Assembly (NCBI GenBank): GCA_015258065.1
Contig: JABZIZ010000011.1
Location: forward strand, 1 to 64,000
Direction of reading: 5' to 3'
Source of the DNA: Lachnospiraceae bacterium
GTDB lineage: Bacteria > Bacillota > Clostridia > Lachnospirales > Lachnospiraceae
Length of the DNA stretch: 64,000 nt
The notes under the pieces are model-generated. The model searched no databases. It worked only from the letters and a program-made list of their open reading frames with translations, and was not told where the DNA came from. This document shows, piece after piece, positions 36,068 to 44,027 of the stretch (positions are counted from its first letter, which is position 1; each line of letters starts with the position of its first letter). The position numbers and the translations under genes are program-made.

Positions 36068-37033
36068 TCAGGCGGAGAATTTTTCGATTTCTGTCCAGTA
36101 TTTTTTCAGAATGGCATTGTTGCAGCGGTAGAGCTCGTGTTTTGCATTCTTGATCAGAACCAGACGGGAGTATTTGGAGGGAGAATCATTTTTTTCCAGC
36201 TCATGGATAAAATGAATCTGTCCCTTGGGAAGCACCATACTGTCTGCTTCGGTTTGGAAGAGAAGGACGGGCGTTTTCACTCTGCGGCAGTTCCTGGAAT
36301 TCCCGATCTCATGGGTGAGTTTCAAAAATTGCATGGCATTGGAGAGAGACAGGCCGCGAGTCTGATAGCTTTCTTCTTTGCACATCTTCTGATACCAGTA
36401 GTCATAGCGGGGTAGACTGTTGGTTAAAGCGTCCTGCGGAGCGTAGGGCTCCACTTCCGGTTCTCCGGTCCAGTATTTTCGGCCGAGTCCGTGCCGGATC
36501 ATGAAGTGGCCATAGGCAAGGGCAAGCGGCAGCGGGATTTTGCCACTGTTGATGTCCAGCATGGGAGAAGAGAGGATGGCTTTTTGGAAATCGTCCGGAT
36601 ACCGTTCCAGATAGGCGGCAGCGACCGCCCCTCCCATCGAATGCGCAAAGAGAAAGGTAGGAGCGCCCTGAAGAATCTCGTGAACAAAGGTGTGCAGATC
36701 ATCGATCAGGTCTGCATAATTTTCAATATTCACGAGAAAGGGGTCATTGACAGATCGGTAGGAATATCCGTGTTCCCGCTGTTGCAGGAGGGCGACCCGG
36801 TATCCGAGTTGTAAAAAGTAGTAAGCGGTCTCGTAGAATTTCGGAATAGCCTCTGCGAATCCGTGAAGAATGACGAGGGTCTGTGCGTTTTTGTTGTCCG
36901 CGTCATAGATTTCATAATAGAGAGGCTGACCTTTTGCCCGCTCAAACGTTCCTGTGTGTTTGTGAGCTTCCAATCTGGGAAGAACCTTATTCTGCATTTC
37001 TTCCGCATAATGATTTTCGTCTAAAATCTTCAT
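36068..37033 (-). CDS. Alpha/beta hydrolase (lysophospholipase/monoglyceride-lipase type)
   Basis: A 321-residue serine hydrolase of the Hydrolase_4 group. The nucleophile elbow is HSMGG (FLFAHSMGGAVAAAYLE), the acid lies in QTEADSMV and the histidine in NAKHELY near the C-terminus. It resembles PldB-type lysophospholipases. No signal peptide is present. The start at 37033 has GGAAGGAAAGG upstream; 27 codons further upstream in frame are unlikely. It is a single gene, downstream of an array of 20-bp repeats. Confidence 0.88.
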   Translation of the reverse strand: MKILDENHYAEEMQNKVLPRLEAHKHTGTFERAKGQPLYYEIYDADNKNAQTLVILHGFAEAIPKFYETAYYFLQLGYRVALLQQREHGYSYRSVNDPFLVNIENYADLIDDLHTFVHEILQGAPTFLFAHSMGGAVAAAYLERYPDDFQKAILSSPMLDINSGKIPLPLALAYGHFMIRHGLGRKYWTGEPEVEPYAPQDALTNSLPRYDYWYQKMCKEESYQTRGLSLSNAMQFLKLTHEIGNSRNCRRVKTPVLLFQTEADSMVLPKGQIHFIHELEKNDSPSKYSRLVLIKNAKHELYRCNNAILKKYWTEIEKFSA

Positions 37034-37140
37034 CTGCTGCCTTTCCTTCCGGTCGACTCTTAGTGCCGGATTCTTTATCGGCGAAGTCGTGTCTTTTCTT
37101 TTGTCCTTTTGCAAAAAAATGTTTCTATTTATCTGCCGAT

Positions 37141-37220
37141 GAATCGATTGACCTACCTATGAAATCAATGATCTAATGATGAAATCAATGATCTGCCGAT
37201 GAATCATTTTACCTACCTAT
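37141..37220 (+). repeat. 20-bp periodic repeat array
   Basis: Four 20-bp units (37141, 37161, 37181, 37201) all begin GAA(A)TC. Units 1 and 4 end ACCTACCTAT; units 2 and 3 share GAAATCAATGATCT. The motif ATCTGCCGATGAATC occurs at 37131 and 37191. The array lies upstream of the hydrolase gene. Confidence 0.85.
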
Positions 37221-37226
37221 AAATAA

Positions 37227-37265
37227 AACTGCAATTCTGCCAAAAAAGCAAGCAGAATTGCAGTT
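37227..37265 (-). terminator. Terminator of the NSS transporter gene
   Basis: A perfect 14-bp stem AACTGCAATTCTGC/GCAGAATTGCAGTT with an 11-nt loop, followed on the minus strand by TTATTTAT. Confidence 0.9.
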
Positions 37266-37289
37266 CGTGAATACGAAGATACAAGGACC

Positions 37290-38642
37290 TCAGCCAATGC
37301 CTCCCAGAATGGCGCCGCAGATGAGGGCAAGGAGAGAAAGTCCGCAGAAGAGATACTTTCCTGCCTGATACCAGGTATTTCCAAGCGGTTTGGAAGCCCC
37401 TGCATTGACGGCATCCAGTGCATATTTTTTACCGAACATCCAGAAGAACATGATGCCGGCAAGGAGTGCGCCGAGCGGGCAGATGTAGATGGAGACGGCA
37501 TCCATCCATTCGGATACGATCCCCTGAATCCCCAGAGCAACGACCGTCCCGATGACGCCGATGGTGCAGACGGCAGGTACTCTCTTCATGTGGAACTGCT
37601 GCTGGAGTGTGGCAACCGGTGCTTCGTAGAGGTTGACGAGCGACGAAAGTCCCGCAAACATCACGCAGATGTAGAAGACGACGCCGACGATGGCACCTCC
37701 GGGCATCCGGTTCATGACGTTTAGAAGGTGGATGAACATGAGTCCGGGACCACCTACGCTCAGCTCTTCGCCGCAGGTCGCCATCGCGGGGATAATCAGG
37801 AAGGCGGCCAGGAGAGCGGCCAGCGTATCAAAGACGCCGATCTGAAGAGCGGACCTAGGAATGTCCTCTTTTTTGCTCAGATAGGAACCATAGATGACCG
37901 TGCCGTTTCCTGCGATGGAAAGGGAGAAGAAGGCCTGTCCAAAAGCAAAGATCCAGAGCTTGGGGTTCATGAGAGCCTGCGGATTGACGGTGAAGATGTA
38001 CTGATATCCGTTGACAGCGCCGGGCTGGAAGCCGACATAGATGGCAAGACCAACCAGCATGACAAAGAGGAGTGGCATCATGATTTTGTTGGCTTTTTCA
38101 ATGCCTCCTGCGACACCGAGTCCCATGATGGCAAAGTTGACGATGAGGGCGACGACAATCCAAAGGTTATTGCCGAGAGCGCTGGCAGTGCCACCAAAGA
38201 GACCGCCGATTTTGTCCATGTCCGCCCCCAGCTGAATCAGTTCTCCCGTGCAGGCAAGAAAGACGTATTTAAAGATCCAGCCGACCACGCAGGAATAACC
38301 GATGGCAAGCGCCAGAGAGCCGAGAGAGGGGATGATACCGATTTTTTCCCCAAGAGAAGCTCCTTTTCCGGCGTGCTCCGTGGCTTTTGCAAAGGCGCCG
38401 ATCGGGCCCTTGCCGGTGCTTCTGCCCAGAGCGATTTCTTCTGTGACACCGAGGCTTGCGATAATCACGACAAAAATGAAATAAGGAATTAAAAAGGTCA
38501 TGCCGCCCCAGGCGGAAACCAAAACAGGAAATCGCCAGAGGTTTCCCATACCGACTGCGGAACCGATACAGGCAAGAATAAATCCGATTCGGGAATCAAA
38601 TCCGTCCGCCTTCCCTTCGGGCGGGGTGGTATTTTCGTTCAT
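37290..38642 (-). CDS. Sodium-dependent NSS/SNF family transporter (TnaT-like)
   Basis: A 450-residue membrane protein with 11-12 helices. The N-terminal sodium and substrate site reads GFILACIGSAVGMGNLWRFP near residues 20-39, the hallmark of the neurotransmitter:sodium symporter family. It lies 94 bp downstream of the tryptophanase gene on the same strand, and tryptophan is the known substrate of the related TnaT, so sodium-driven tryptophan uptake is the favoured role (inference from context). AGGAGG precedes the start. A GC-rich hairpin separates it from the lyase gene and a strong terminator follows. Confidence 0.92.
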   Translation of the reverse strand: MNENTTPPEGKADGFDSRIGFILACIGSAVGMGNLWRFPVLVSAWGGMTFLIPYFIFVVIIASLGVTEEIALGRSTGKGPIGAFAKATEHAGKGASLGEKIGIIPSLGSLALAIGYSCVVGWIFKYVFLACTGELIQLGADMDKIGGLFGGTASALGNNLWIVVALIVNFAIMGLGVAGGIEKANKIMMPLLFVMLVGLAIYVGFQPGAVNGYQYIFTVNPQALMNPKLWIFAFGQAFFSLSIAGNGTVIYGSYLSKKEDIPRSALQIGVFDTLAALLAAFLIIPAMATCGEELSVGGPGLMFIHLLNVMNRMPGGAIVGVVFYICVMFAGLSSLVNLYEAPVATLQQQFHMKRVPAVCTIGVIGTVVALGIQGIVSEWMDAVSIYICPLGALLAGIMFFWMFGKKYALDAVNAGASKPLGNTWYQAGKYLFCGLSLLALICGAILGGIG

Positions 38643-38660
38643 AACTGCCTCCTAATTGGA

Positions 38661-38681
38661 CCGGGGGCAGAACGCCCCCGG
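38661..38681 (-). other. GC-rich hairpin between tryptophanase and transporter genes
   Basis: A perfect 8-bp stem CCGGGGGC/GCCCCCGG with a 5-nt loop. There is no T-run, so it is not a typical terminator. It lies just before the transporter ribosome site and may protect or process the mRNA. Confidence 0.6.
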
Positions 38682-38736
38682 AAGAATTCATATTGTGGCG
38701 TGTGTTGGGTCACATATTTGGAATCACGTGTTCGGA

Positions 38737-40431
38737 TCAGAACTGTTCCGGAGTCCAGCTCTTCCAGTAATCGTAATGAGAGGCATCGGTCATTTCTTCC
38801 TTTGTCGGCGCGTATGGCTCCAGCCAGGCGTGGAAGTGTCTCATCGGCAGCGTATGTCCGAAGGTGATCTTCAGATTCGGAATCGTGTCGCGATCCTGAT
38901 ACAGCTGGGTCAGGGCAGCAATGATGTAGTCCATGTGCTGTTTGCTGAACTGGGAACGGTTGATGGCAAGACGCACCACATTGCAGACTTCTTTTTGCTG
39001 TTCGGGGGTTTTCAGATCATATTCCATCGAGAAATCTCCCAGCTCGGAGCAGCGGATGCCGTAGCGGTGCACCATTTCCAGAGAGAGTGCCTGACCGGCA
39101 AAACTTTCATGGTTCCTCTTATAATCAAAGAAGCGATCGACATCAATATAGACGCCGTGTCCGCCTGCGGGCTGTACCACCGGAACGCCGTTCTTCGTGA
39201 GGGCGTCTGCAAGGTACTGGCACTGTCTGACGCGCTCGTCCTGATAATCAAAACGGGCTTCCTCATAAAGGCCCTGCGCAAGCGCCATGATGTCGTGACC
39301 GGACATTCCGCCGTAGGAGTCATTGCCGTAAGCGGAGATCTGGCGCACCTTCAGCAGATGCCCGATGTCCACTTTGACGGAACCGTCTTCATTGAATTCA
39401 GAGAATTTTTTCCAGAAAAGTCCCTTGTCACGGAAGGCCAGTAAGCCGCCCATGTTCGAGTGACCGTTCTTTTTCAGAGAAGCGGAAACCACATCGAAGA
39501 GGGAGAACATTTCTTTGGCAATTTCGGCGATGGACTTGTCTGCATATCCGGGCTCGTTCATCTTGATGAAATAGCAGTTCTCTGCCCATCTTGCACCGTC
39601 CATCACGAAAGGAATGTCATACTTATGTGCAATCTCGGAAACTTCCCGCATATTCTGCATGGAAACTGCCTGGCCGCAGACCGAATTATTGGTAACGGTT
39701 GCGTAGATGAGGGGCACGTTCTCAACGCCGACCGCCTCGATCAATTGCAGCAGCTTTTCAATGTCCATATTGCCTTTGAACGGATTGACCTCATACTTGC
39801 CGCTCTCCGGAACCTCGAACAGAACCTCTTTATGGAAGAGATTGCGAGGGACGTTGCCCATCTGCTTAATGTTACCCTCTGTGGTATCAAAGTGGGCATT
39901 GGAAGGGATGGTAAAGACCTTACCGGGCCATCTTTTGGCAAAAAGAGGTTTTAATACATCAAACAGAAGTGTCTCCGCACATCTCCCCTGCGGGACAATG
40001 AAGGTGTTCGGTCTGGAAAGCTGGTACTGACCGCCGTTGATAAAGCCGCCCTCGTAGTCTTTGAGATAGACATCGTCCATCATTTTTTCAACATCATCGC
40101 GGTCTACGCCTTCTTTCAGGTAGTTGATGAGGCGAAGCTGCTTGTCTCCGCGCTCCCACAGATCGCGGAAAGCGTCCAGGAGGACGTAATAGCCTTTGTT
40201 CCGTCCGTAAGATTCATCAGCAAGGAACATGGCGGACCATTGCGTGTCTGTCATGGAGGTAGTACCCGAGTCGGAGAGGCAATCCACATAGAGCATTCCG
40301 GCGGGGAAGGCAAATTCATTATAGTGTGTGGCCTGTAGTGCTCTAAGGCGCTGTGCGGCGCTTACCGTCGGGATTTCCCGGACTACATGAGTCCACGACT
40401 TCGGCGCTTCGGTGTTTAATTTGAATTCCAT
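38737..40431 (-). CDS. tnaA: Tryptophanase (tryptophan indole-lyase), enlarged variant
   Basis: A 564-residue PLP enzyme of the beta-eliminating lyase family, about 90 residues longer than usual (456-476). The PLP lysine is Lys321 in SASLKK and the ring-binding Asp is Asp278 in VMDGAR. By eye alignment, Leu464 replaces the phenol-binding Arg of tyrosine phenol-lyase, and His532 matches the tryptophanase His where tyrosine phenol-lyase has Phe, so indole-lyase activity is favoured. Extra sequence lies at about residues 94-142 and 538-564. It splits tryptophan into indole, pyruvate and ammonia. GGAGGAATG precedes the start. No tnaC leader peptide fits in the short leader. Confidence 0.85.
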   Translation of the reverse strand: MEFKLNTEAPKSWTHVVREIPTVSAAQRLRALQATHYNEFAFPAGMLYVDCLSDSGTTSMTDTQWSAMFLADESYGRNKGYYVLLDAFRDLWERGDKQLRLINYLKEGVDRDDVEKMMDDVYLKDYEGGFINGGQYQLSRPNTFIVPQGRCAETLLFDVLKPLFAKRWPGKVFTIPSNAHFDTTEGNIKQMGNVPRNLFHKEVLFEVPESGKYEVNPFKGNMDIEKLLQLIEAVGVENVPLIYATVTNNSVCGQAVSMQNMREVSEIAHKYDIPFVMDGARWAENCYFIKMNEPGYADKSIAEIAKEMFSLFDVVSASLKKNGHSNMGGLLAFRDKGLFWKKFSEFNEDGSVKVDIGHLLKVRQISAYGNDSYGGMSGHDIMALAQGLYEEARFDYQDERVRQCQYLADALTKNGVPVVQPAGGHGVYIDVDRFFDYKRNHESFAGQALSLEMVHRYGIRCSELGDFSMEYDLKTPEQQKEVCNVVRLAINRSQFSKQHMDYIIAALTQLYQDRDTIPNLKITFGHTLPMRHFHAWLEPYAPTKEEMTDASHYDYWKSWTPEQF

Positions 40432-40480
40432 TTGTTCATTCCTCCTTAATCTCTGGTTGTGTAATCAAGAATTTAATATT

Positions 40481-40509
40481 AAAGTAACAACAAACCTGTA
40501 CAATGTCAA
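40481..40509 (-). promoter_or_regulatory. Promoter of tnaA
   Basis: Minus strand TTGACA (40509-40504), 17-bp spacer, weak -10 TACTTT (40486-40481). A strong -35 with a weak -10 fits activator control. Confidence 0.6.
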
Positions 40510-40513
40510 TTGC

Positions 40514-40525
40514 TTATGTGCATAA
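40514..40525 (-). promoter_or_regulatory. Inverted repeat next to the tnaA -35 box
   Basis: TTATG-TG-CATAA, a perfect 5+5 inverted repeat four bases upstream of the -35 box. Its centre lies near -45 from the predicted start, the position of class II activator sites. The binding protein is unknown. Confidence 0.45.
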
Positions 40526-40635
40526 TCATTAAAATCAAGCGGCATAAATCGTACAAAATATGCAAAATACCTAAAAACAATCAAAAATAAAATTGTCACG
40601 CAATTCAGACAATAAAAATGTTTATAATTTGTTTA

Positions 40636-40663
40636 TTGACAACAATAGAATACGTGATAGAAT
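40636..40663 (+). promoter_or_regulatory. Strong promoter not followed by a gene
   Basis: Perfect TTGACA (40636-40641), 16-bp spacer, TAGAAT (40658-40663) with a TG extension. It faces right into the 750-bp gap before dapA. Confidence 0.75.
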
Positions 40664-40669
40664 TAAATC

Positions 40670-41145
40670 ATCAAAACAAAGAACAAAGCACCGAGAAAAA
40701 GGTGCTACCAAGATCCTTCCGCACCGTGTAACGAGAAGGTACAAGGGATCAGAAAGGAAGGTACAGTCCCAAATTCTACGGAAGTTCCACCAGATTCAGT
40801 TTTTTGACGAACCGCCATTCCTTACATCGCCGGTGAAGGAAAATGCAGCAGCGGACATACATGAGAAGATCGTAAGAAATAGAAGTTGATCGTTAGAACT
40901 ATGATGTTGGATTGAAATAGCAGTACAAGTAGTAGGAACAGGGAAATCGAACAAAGGCAATGAAGATGAAAATGTTCGAACCTAGCAAACCATGTATGAA
41001 AGCTCTTCGGCTGAACTTCACAACTTAGAAGCAGGATAGAGGATGAGACGAATACGGTAAGTCAAAAGAAAGGTAGGTAAAGTCCATTGGACGAAGTACA
41101 TTAGGAGGGCATCACCCAACCGATGAGTTGAGTTGATGCCCTCCT
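40670..41145 (+). ncRNA. Candidate large structured noncoding RNA
   Basis: About 475 nt downstream of the promoter at 40636. It is purine-rich on the plus strand with little coding character. Local stems include AGCACC/GGTGCT (40687-40706), TTCCTT/AAGGAA (40818-40841), TCGAACA/TGTTCGA (40947-40979), GTCC/GGAC (41082-41092), and a final hairpin AGGAGGGCATCA/TGATGCCCTCCT (41103-41145) with an inner CAAC/GTTG. GAAGGTACA occurs twice. A 98-codon frame begins upstream of the predicted transcription start and is Lys/Arg-rich, so it is not thought to be translated. It matches no RNA class I can name; a T-run is missing after the last hairpin. Confidence 0.4.
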
Positions 41146-41418
41146 CCATGTGCGTGGGAGAAAGTGGGAGAAAAAGGAGAGGATTGAAACGAGCGGGGAC
41201 CTAGATCTTCTCATCCGTTTTGTTGGGAAGGGGCGTGATTGGCAAGGACCATTCCCCCCTGTCTCCGTTGCGGGAGAGGGGAGAGTATGCTACTATTTTT
41301 GTAATTCTATGATACAAGTGTCAAAAGTATCAGCCTTCGATGCAAGCTTGCAATGAGATTCCTGTTTGTGCTTTTGATGCTCACATCCATCTTTACAGGA
41401 AAATGAGGGAGAGGGGAA
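41146..41418 (+). promoter_or_regulatory. dapA upstream region with 19-bp shared element
   Basis: It holds TATGATACAAGTGTCAAAA at 41308-41326, identical to 45358-45376 before the SEC-C gene. TATGAT could be a -10 box, with the imperfect palindrome TGATACAAGTGTCA as operator. A CCCC..TCTCC/GGGAGA..GGGG stem lies at about 41257-41283. A 68-codon frame here looks like chance. No lysine riboswitch signature was found. Confidence 0.5.
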
Positions 41419-42312
41419 ATGGCTATTTTTAAAGGTGCGGGTGTTGCAATTGTGACCCCATTTCGGGAAGACGGTTCTGTGGATTATGAGGAATTCGATC
41501 GTCTTGTGGATTTCCAGATTGCGGAAGGAACGGATGCCATTATTGTCTGCGGCACGACCGGAGAAGCTGCCACGATGACGGTGGAGGAACACACAGAGGT
41601 GATTAGGCACTGTGTGAAGTATGTGAGGGGAAGAGTTCCGGTCATCGCGGGAACAGGATCCAATGCGACGGCAACTGCAGTAGAGATTTCACAGCTGGCA
41701 CAGAAGGACGGTGTAGATGCCGTTTTGCAGGTGACACCTTATTACAATAAGGCAACGCAGGAAGGGCTGATCGAACATTTTTGTGCCGTTTCGGATGCCA
41801 TTGACATTCCGATCATTCTTTATAATGTGCCCAGCAGAACCGGATGTAATATCTTGCCGGAAACGGTGGCGAAGATTATGAAAAGAGGGAAAAATGTAAA
41901 GGGCATCAAGGATGCCACGGGTTCCCTTACGCAGACTGCAATGACGATGGAAAAGTGTGACGGCAATCTGGAAGTCTATTCCGGAAACGACGATATCATC
42001 GTTCCCATGATGTCCATCGGAGCAGAAGGAGTCATCTCCGTACTGTCCAACATAGCACCCGGAAAGACACATGAAATGTGCAGGAAATGTCTGGAGAATG
42101 ACTTTATTTCTGCGGGAAAGATGCAAATAGAGGCGATTCCTCTTGTAAGAGCGCTGTTTCTGGAAGTCAATCCCATCCCGGTGAAGAAGGCCCTGTCTTT
42201 TATGGGGTACCATTCCCATTATCTGAGACTGCCCTTAACCGGTATGCAGACGGAGCATGCAGAGGTCCTGAAGCTTGCGATGAGGAAGTATGGAATAGAG
42301 GTGACAGAGTAG
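41419..42312 (+). CDS. dapA: 4-hydroxy-tetrahydrodipicolinate synthase
   Basis: A 297-residue TIM-barrel aldolase that condenses pyruvate with aspartate semialdehyde, the first step of the lysine and diaminopimelate branch. GTTGEAATMTVEEH near residue 45 is the pyruvate and substrate loop, YNVPSRTGCN near 136 carries the proton-relay Tyr, and the Schiff-base Lys lies in GIKDATGS near 164. GAGGGAGAGGGG precedes the start. dapB follows directly. It supplies diaminopimelate for the wall. Confidence 0.97.
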   Translation: MAIFKGAGVAIVTPFREDGSVDYEEFDRLVDFQIAEGTDAIIVCGTTGEAATMTVEEHTEVIRHCVKYVRGRVPVIAGTGSNATATAVEISQLAQKDGVDAVLQVTPYYNKATQEGLIEHFCAVSDAIDIPIILYNVPSRTGCNILPETVAKIMKRGKNVKGIKDATGSLTQTAMTMEKCDGNLEVYSGNDDIIVPMMSIGAEGVISVLSNIAPGKTHEMCRKCLENDFISAGKMQIEAIPLVRALFLEVNPIPVKKALSFMGYHSHYLRLPLTGMQTEHAEVLKLAMRKYGIEVTE

Positions 42313-43077
42313 ATGACGAGAATCATATTGCATGGATGTCAAGGGAGGATGGGAAGGACGGTAGCGGACCTTGCATCCGAAGAAGGAGTACGGATTGTGG
42401 CAGGTGTGACGCCCTCTCCCGAGGAGAGTCCCTTCTTTCCGGTGTATGCATCCGTGGGAAAGGTCGTAGAGGATGCGGACGTCGTCATTGATTTTTCAAC
42501 GGCAAAGGCGGTCGATTCGCTGTTAGAAGACTGCCTGGTCAAAAAACTTCCCCTTGTGCTCTGTACGACCGGATTATCTGAGGAGCAGATGAGCAGGGTG
42601 GAGGAGGTCTCCCGGGAGATCCCCGTTCTGATGTCTGCCAACATGAGTTTGGGGATCAATGTGCTGCGGAAGATGCTTTACGATCATGCAGCTCTTCTGG
42701 CGGAGGCCGGGTTTGACATTGAAATTGTGGAGAAACACCACAATCAGAAACTGGATGCACCCAGCGGTACGGCGATCGCTCTTGCGGATGCGGCAAATGC
42801 AAGTCTGGAAAAAGCAGGAGAGAAGCCTTACGGGATGATATTGGACAGAAGCAAGCGCAGGATGAAGCGCCCGCACGAAGAAATCGGGATTAGTGCTGTG
42901 CGGGGCGGCACCATTGTGGGAGACCATGATGTGATTTTTGGAGGTGTGGATGAGGTGGTGACGCTTTCCCATAGAGCCTATTCCAGAGCGATCTTTGCAA
43001 AAGGTGCGCTGGCGGCGGCGAAGTTTCTTGCGGGAAAAGAAGCGGGCAGGTACGAGATGGCAGATGTCATCGGATAA
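42313..43077 (+). CDS. dapB: 4-hydroxy-tetrahydrodipicolinate reductase
   Basis: A 254-residue reductase acting on the DapA product with NAD(P)H. The nucleotide loop is GCQGRMGRTV near residue 8. The substrate and catalytic segment EKHHNQKLDAPSGTA near residues 139-153 carries the catalytic His and Lys. Its ATG follows the dapA stop with no spacing, so translation is coupled. Length is normal (about 250). A repeat and a terminator follow. Confidence 0.97.
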   Translation: MTRIILHGCQGRMGRTVADLASEEGVRIVAGVTPSPEESPFFPVYASVGKVVEDADVVIDFSTAKAVDSLLEDCLVKKLPLVLCTTGLSEEQMSRVEEVSREIPVLMSANMSLGINVLRKMLYDHAALLAEAGFDIEIVEKHHNQKLDAPSGTAIALADAANASLEKAGEKPYGMILDRSKRRMKRPHEEIGISAVRGGTIVGDHDVIFGGVDEVVTLSHRAYSRAIFAKGALAAAKFLAGKEAGRYEMADVIG

Positions 43078-43120
43078 GCATCAAACAAGCACCGGATCAG
43101 CATCAAACAAACACCGAACC
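43078..43120 (+). repeat. 22-bp imperfect direct duplication after dapB
   Basis: GCATCAAACAAGCACCGGAT (43078) is repeated as GCATCAAACAAACACCGAAC (43100); ACCGGACAGG elements follow. Confidence 0.6.
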
Positions 43121-43213
43121 GGACAGGCACCGGACAGGAGACAACAAAGCATAAGGCAAAAGGAAAAAAGCGAAAAGCGACCAGAAGATTCAGATGAGAA
43201 AGAATGGGAACAA

Positions 43214-43247
43214 AAAGCCTCCGGCTCACGAGCCGGAGGCTTTGTTT
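43214..43247 (+). terminator. Terminator of dapAB
   Basis: GCCTCCGGCT (43217-43226) and AGCCGGAGGC (43231-43240), loop CACG, flanked by AAA/TTT and followed by TTTGTTTAAT. Confidence 0.95.
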
Positions 43248-43312
43248 AATCGTACTACCGTTGCTGTATCAAAGGATCAGGCACTGTAGTTCAATTAAAG
43301 TTTGGCTGACAA

Positions 43313-43513
43313 TTACAGTTTGTTTACGTTGACAGCCTGCGGGCCCTTCTCACCCTGGACTACATCATATTCTACGGCAGCTCCCTCATCAAGAGACTTG
43401 AAGCCTTCCATATTCAGCCCTGAGTAGTGTACGAATACATCGTTGCCGGCCTCATCGGAAATGAATCCGTAGCCCTTCTGGTTGTTGAACCACTTTACAG
43501 TACCTTTGTTCAT
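43313..43513 (-). CDS. csp: Cold-shock protein
   Basis: A 66-residue single cold-shock domain with both nucleic-acid-binding motifs, KGYGFI (RNP1) and VFVHY (RNP2). It starts MNKGTVKWFNNQKG, typical of CspA-like RNA chaperones in Firmicutes. GGAGG lies about nine bases before the ATG. It is a single gene between dapB and yerC, divergent from yerC. Confidence 0.97.
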   Translation of the reverse strand: MNKGTVKWFNNQKGYGFISDEAGNDVFVHYSGLNMEGFKSLDEGAAVEYDVVQGEKGPQAVNVNKL

Positions 43514-43653
43514 TGTAAAATACCTCCACAGAAATAAAAAAATGTTAAATTATTACTGAAAAATCAGCAATACAGATAAGATAGCACACCCGAAGCGAAA
43601 AGTAAAGCTGATTTTCGGCAAAAGGGCGACTTTTCTTTTGGACTGTAGTGTGA

Positions 43654-43659
43654 TAAACT
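43654..43659 (+). promoter_or_regulatory. Extended -10 box predicting a leaderless yerC mRNA
   Basis: TGATAAACT, with the -10 at 43654-43659, six bases before ATG at 43666. A weak -35 (TTTTCT, 43631-43636) lies 17 bp upstream. No Shine-Dalgarno site is present. Confidence 0.5.
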
Positions 43660-43665
43660 GAAACA

Positions 43666-43977
43666 ATGAATAAAATTATACATAAAGAAGCGGTGGATCA
43701 ACTTTTCGAAGCCATCCTCACGCTGAATAGCAAAGAAGAATGTTACTCTTTTTTTGAGGACCTCTGCACGGTGAATGAGCTGCTTGCCATCGCGCAGAGG
43801 TATGAGGTTGCGCAAATGTTAGACCAGTCCTGCACCTATCTGGACATTGCCCACAAGACGGGTGCCTCAACCGCAACCATTTCACGAGTAAACCGTTCTC
43901 TCAATTTCGGTGAGGGCGGTTATCAAATTACCTTTGCACGCAGAAGAGGAGACGGAGAGAGAGAAAAGCAGCAGTGA
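43666..43977 (+). CDS. yerC: TrpR-like regulator, YerC/YecD family
   Basis: A 103-residue helical DNA-binding protein. The TrpR-type helix-turn-helix reads SCTYLDIAHKTGASTATISRVNRSL near residues 55-80, preceded by the family segment LCTVNELLAIAQRYEVA. YerC/YecD proteins resemble TrpR, but the ligand is not established. It stands alone. The stop codon lies inside the left arm of a 20-bp terminator stem, and no ribosome site is visible before the ATG. Confidence 0.93.
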   Translation: MNKIIHKEAVDQLFEAILTLNSKEECYSFFEDLCTVNELLAIAQRYEVAQMLDQSCTYLDIAHKTGASTATISRVNRSLNFGEGGYQITFARRRGDGEREKQQ

Positions 43978-44000
43978 AATTCACTGCTGCTTTTCTCTCT
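43958..44000 (+). terminator. Bidirectional terminator yerC/bactofilin
   Basis: A perfect 20-bp inverted repeat, 43958-43977 and 43981-44000, with a 3-nt loop. The A-rich and T-rich outer parts let it work for both convergent genes. It includes the yerC stop codon. Confidence 0.85.
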
Positions 44001-44027
44001 CAGGTATTTCGCTGAAAAGGAAACTTT

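Noticed and set aside
38661..38681. Terminator between tryptophanase and the NSS transporter.
   Set aside because: The stem is strong but has no T-run; it is listed as a hairpin of unknown effect.
40593..40889. A 98-codon frame in the tnaA-dapA gap.
   Set aside because: It begins upstream of the predicted transcription start at about 40670, has no ribosome site and a random basic composition.
41150..41418. Possible lysine riboswitch or other known riboswitch before dapA.
   Set aside because: The conserved L-box core segments could not be found; only an ordinary CTCC/GGAG stem is visible.
42995..43249. An 84-codon frame overlapping the dapB end.
   Set aside because: It lies in another frame of dapB and ends inside the dapAB terminator; its basic repetitive composition reflects the repeat DNA.
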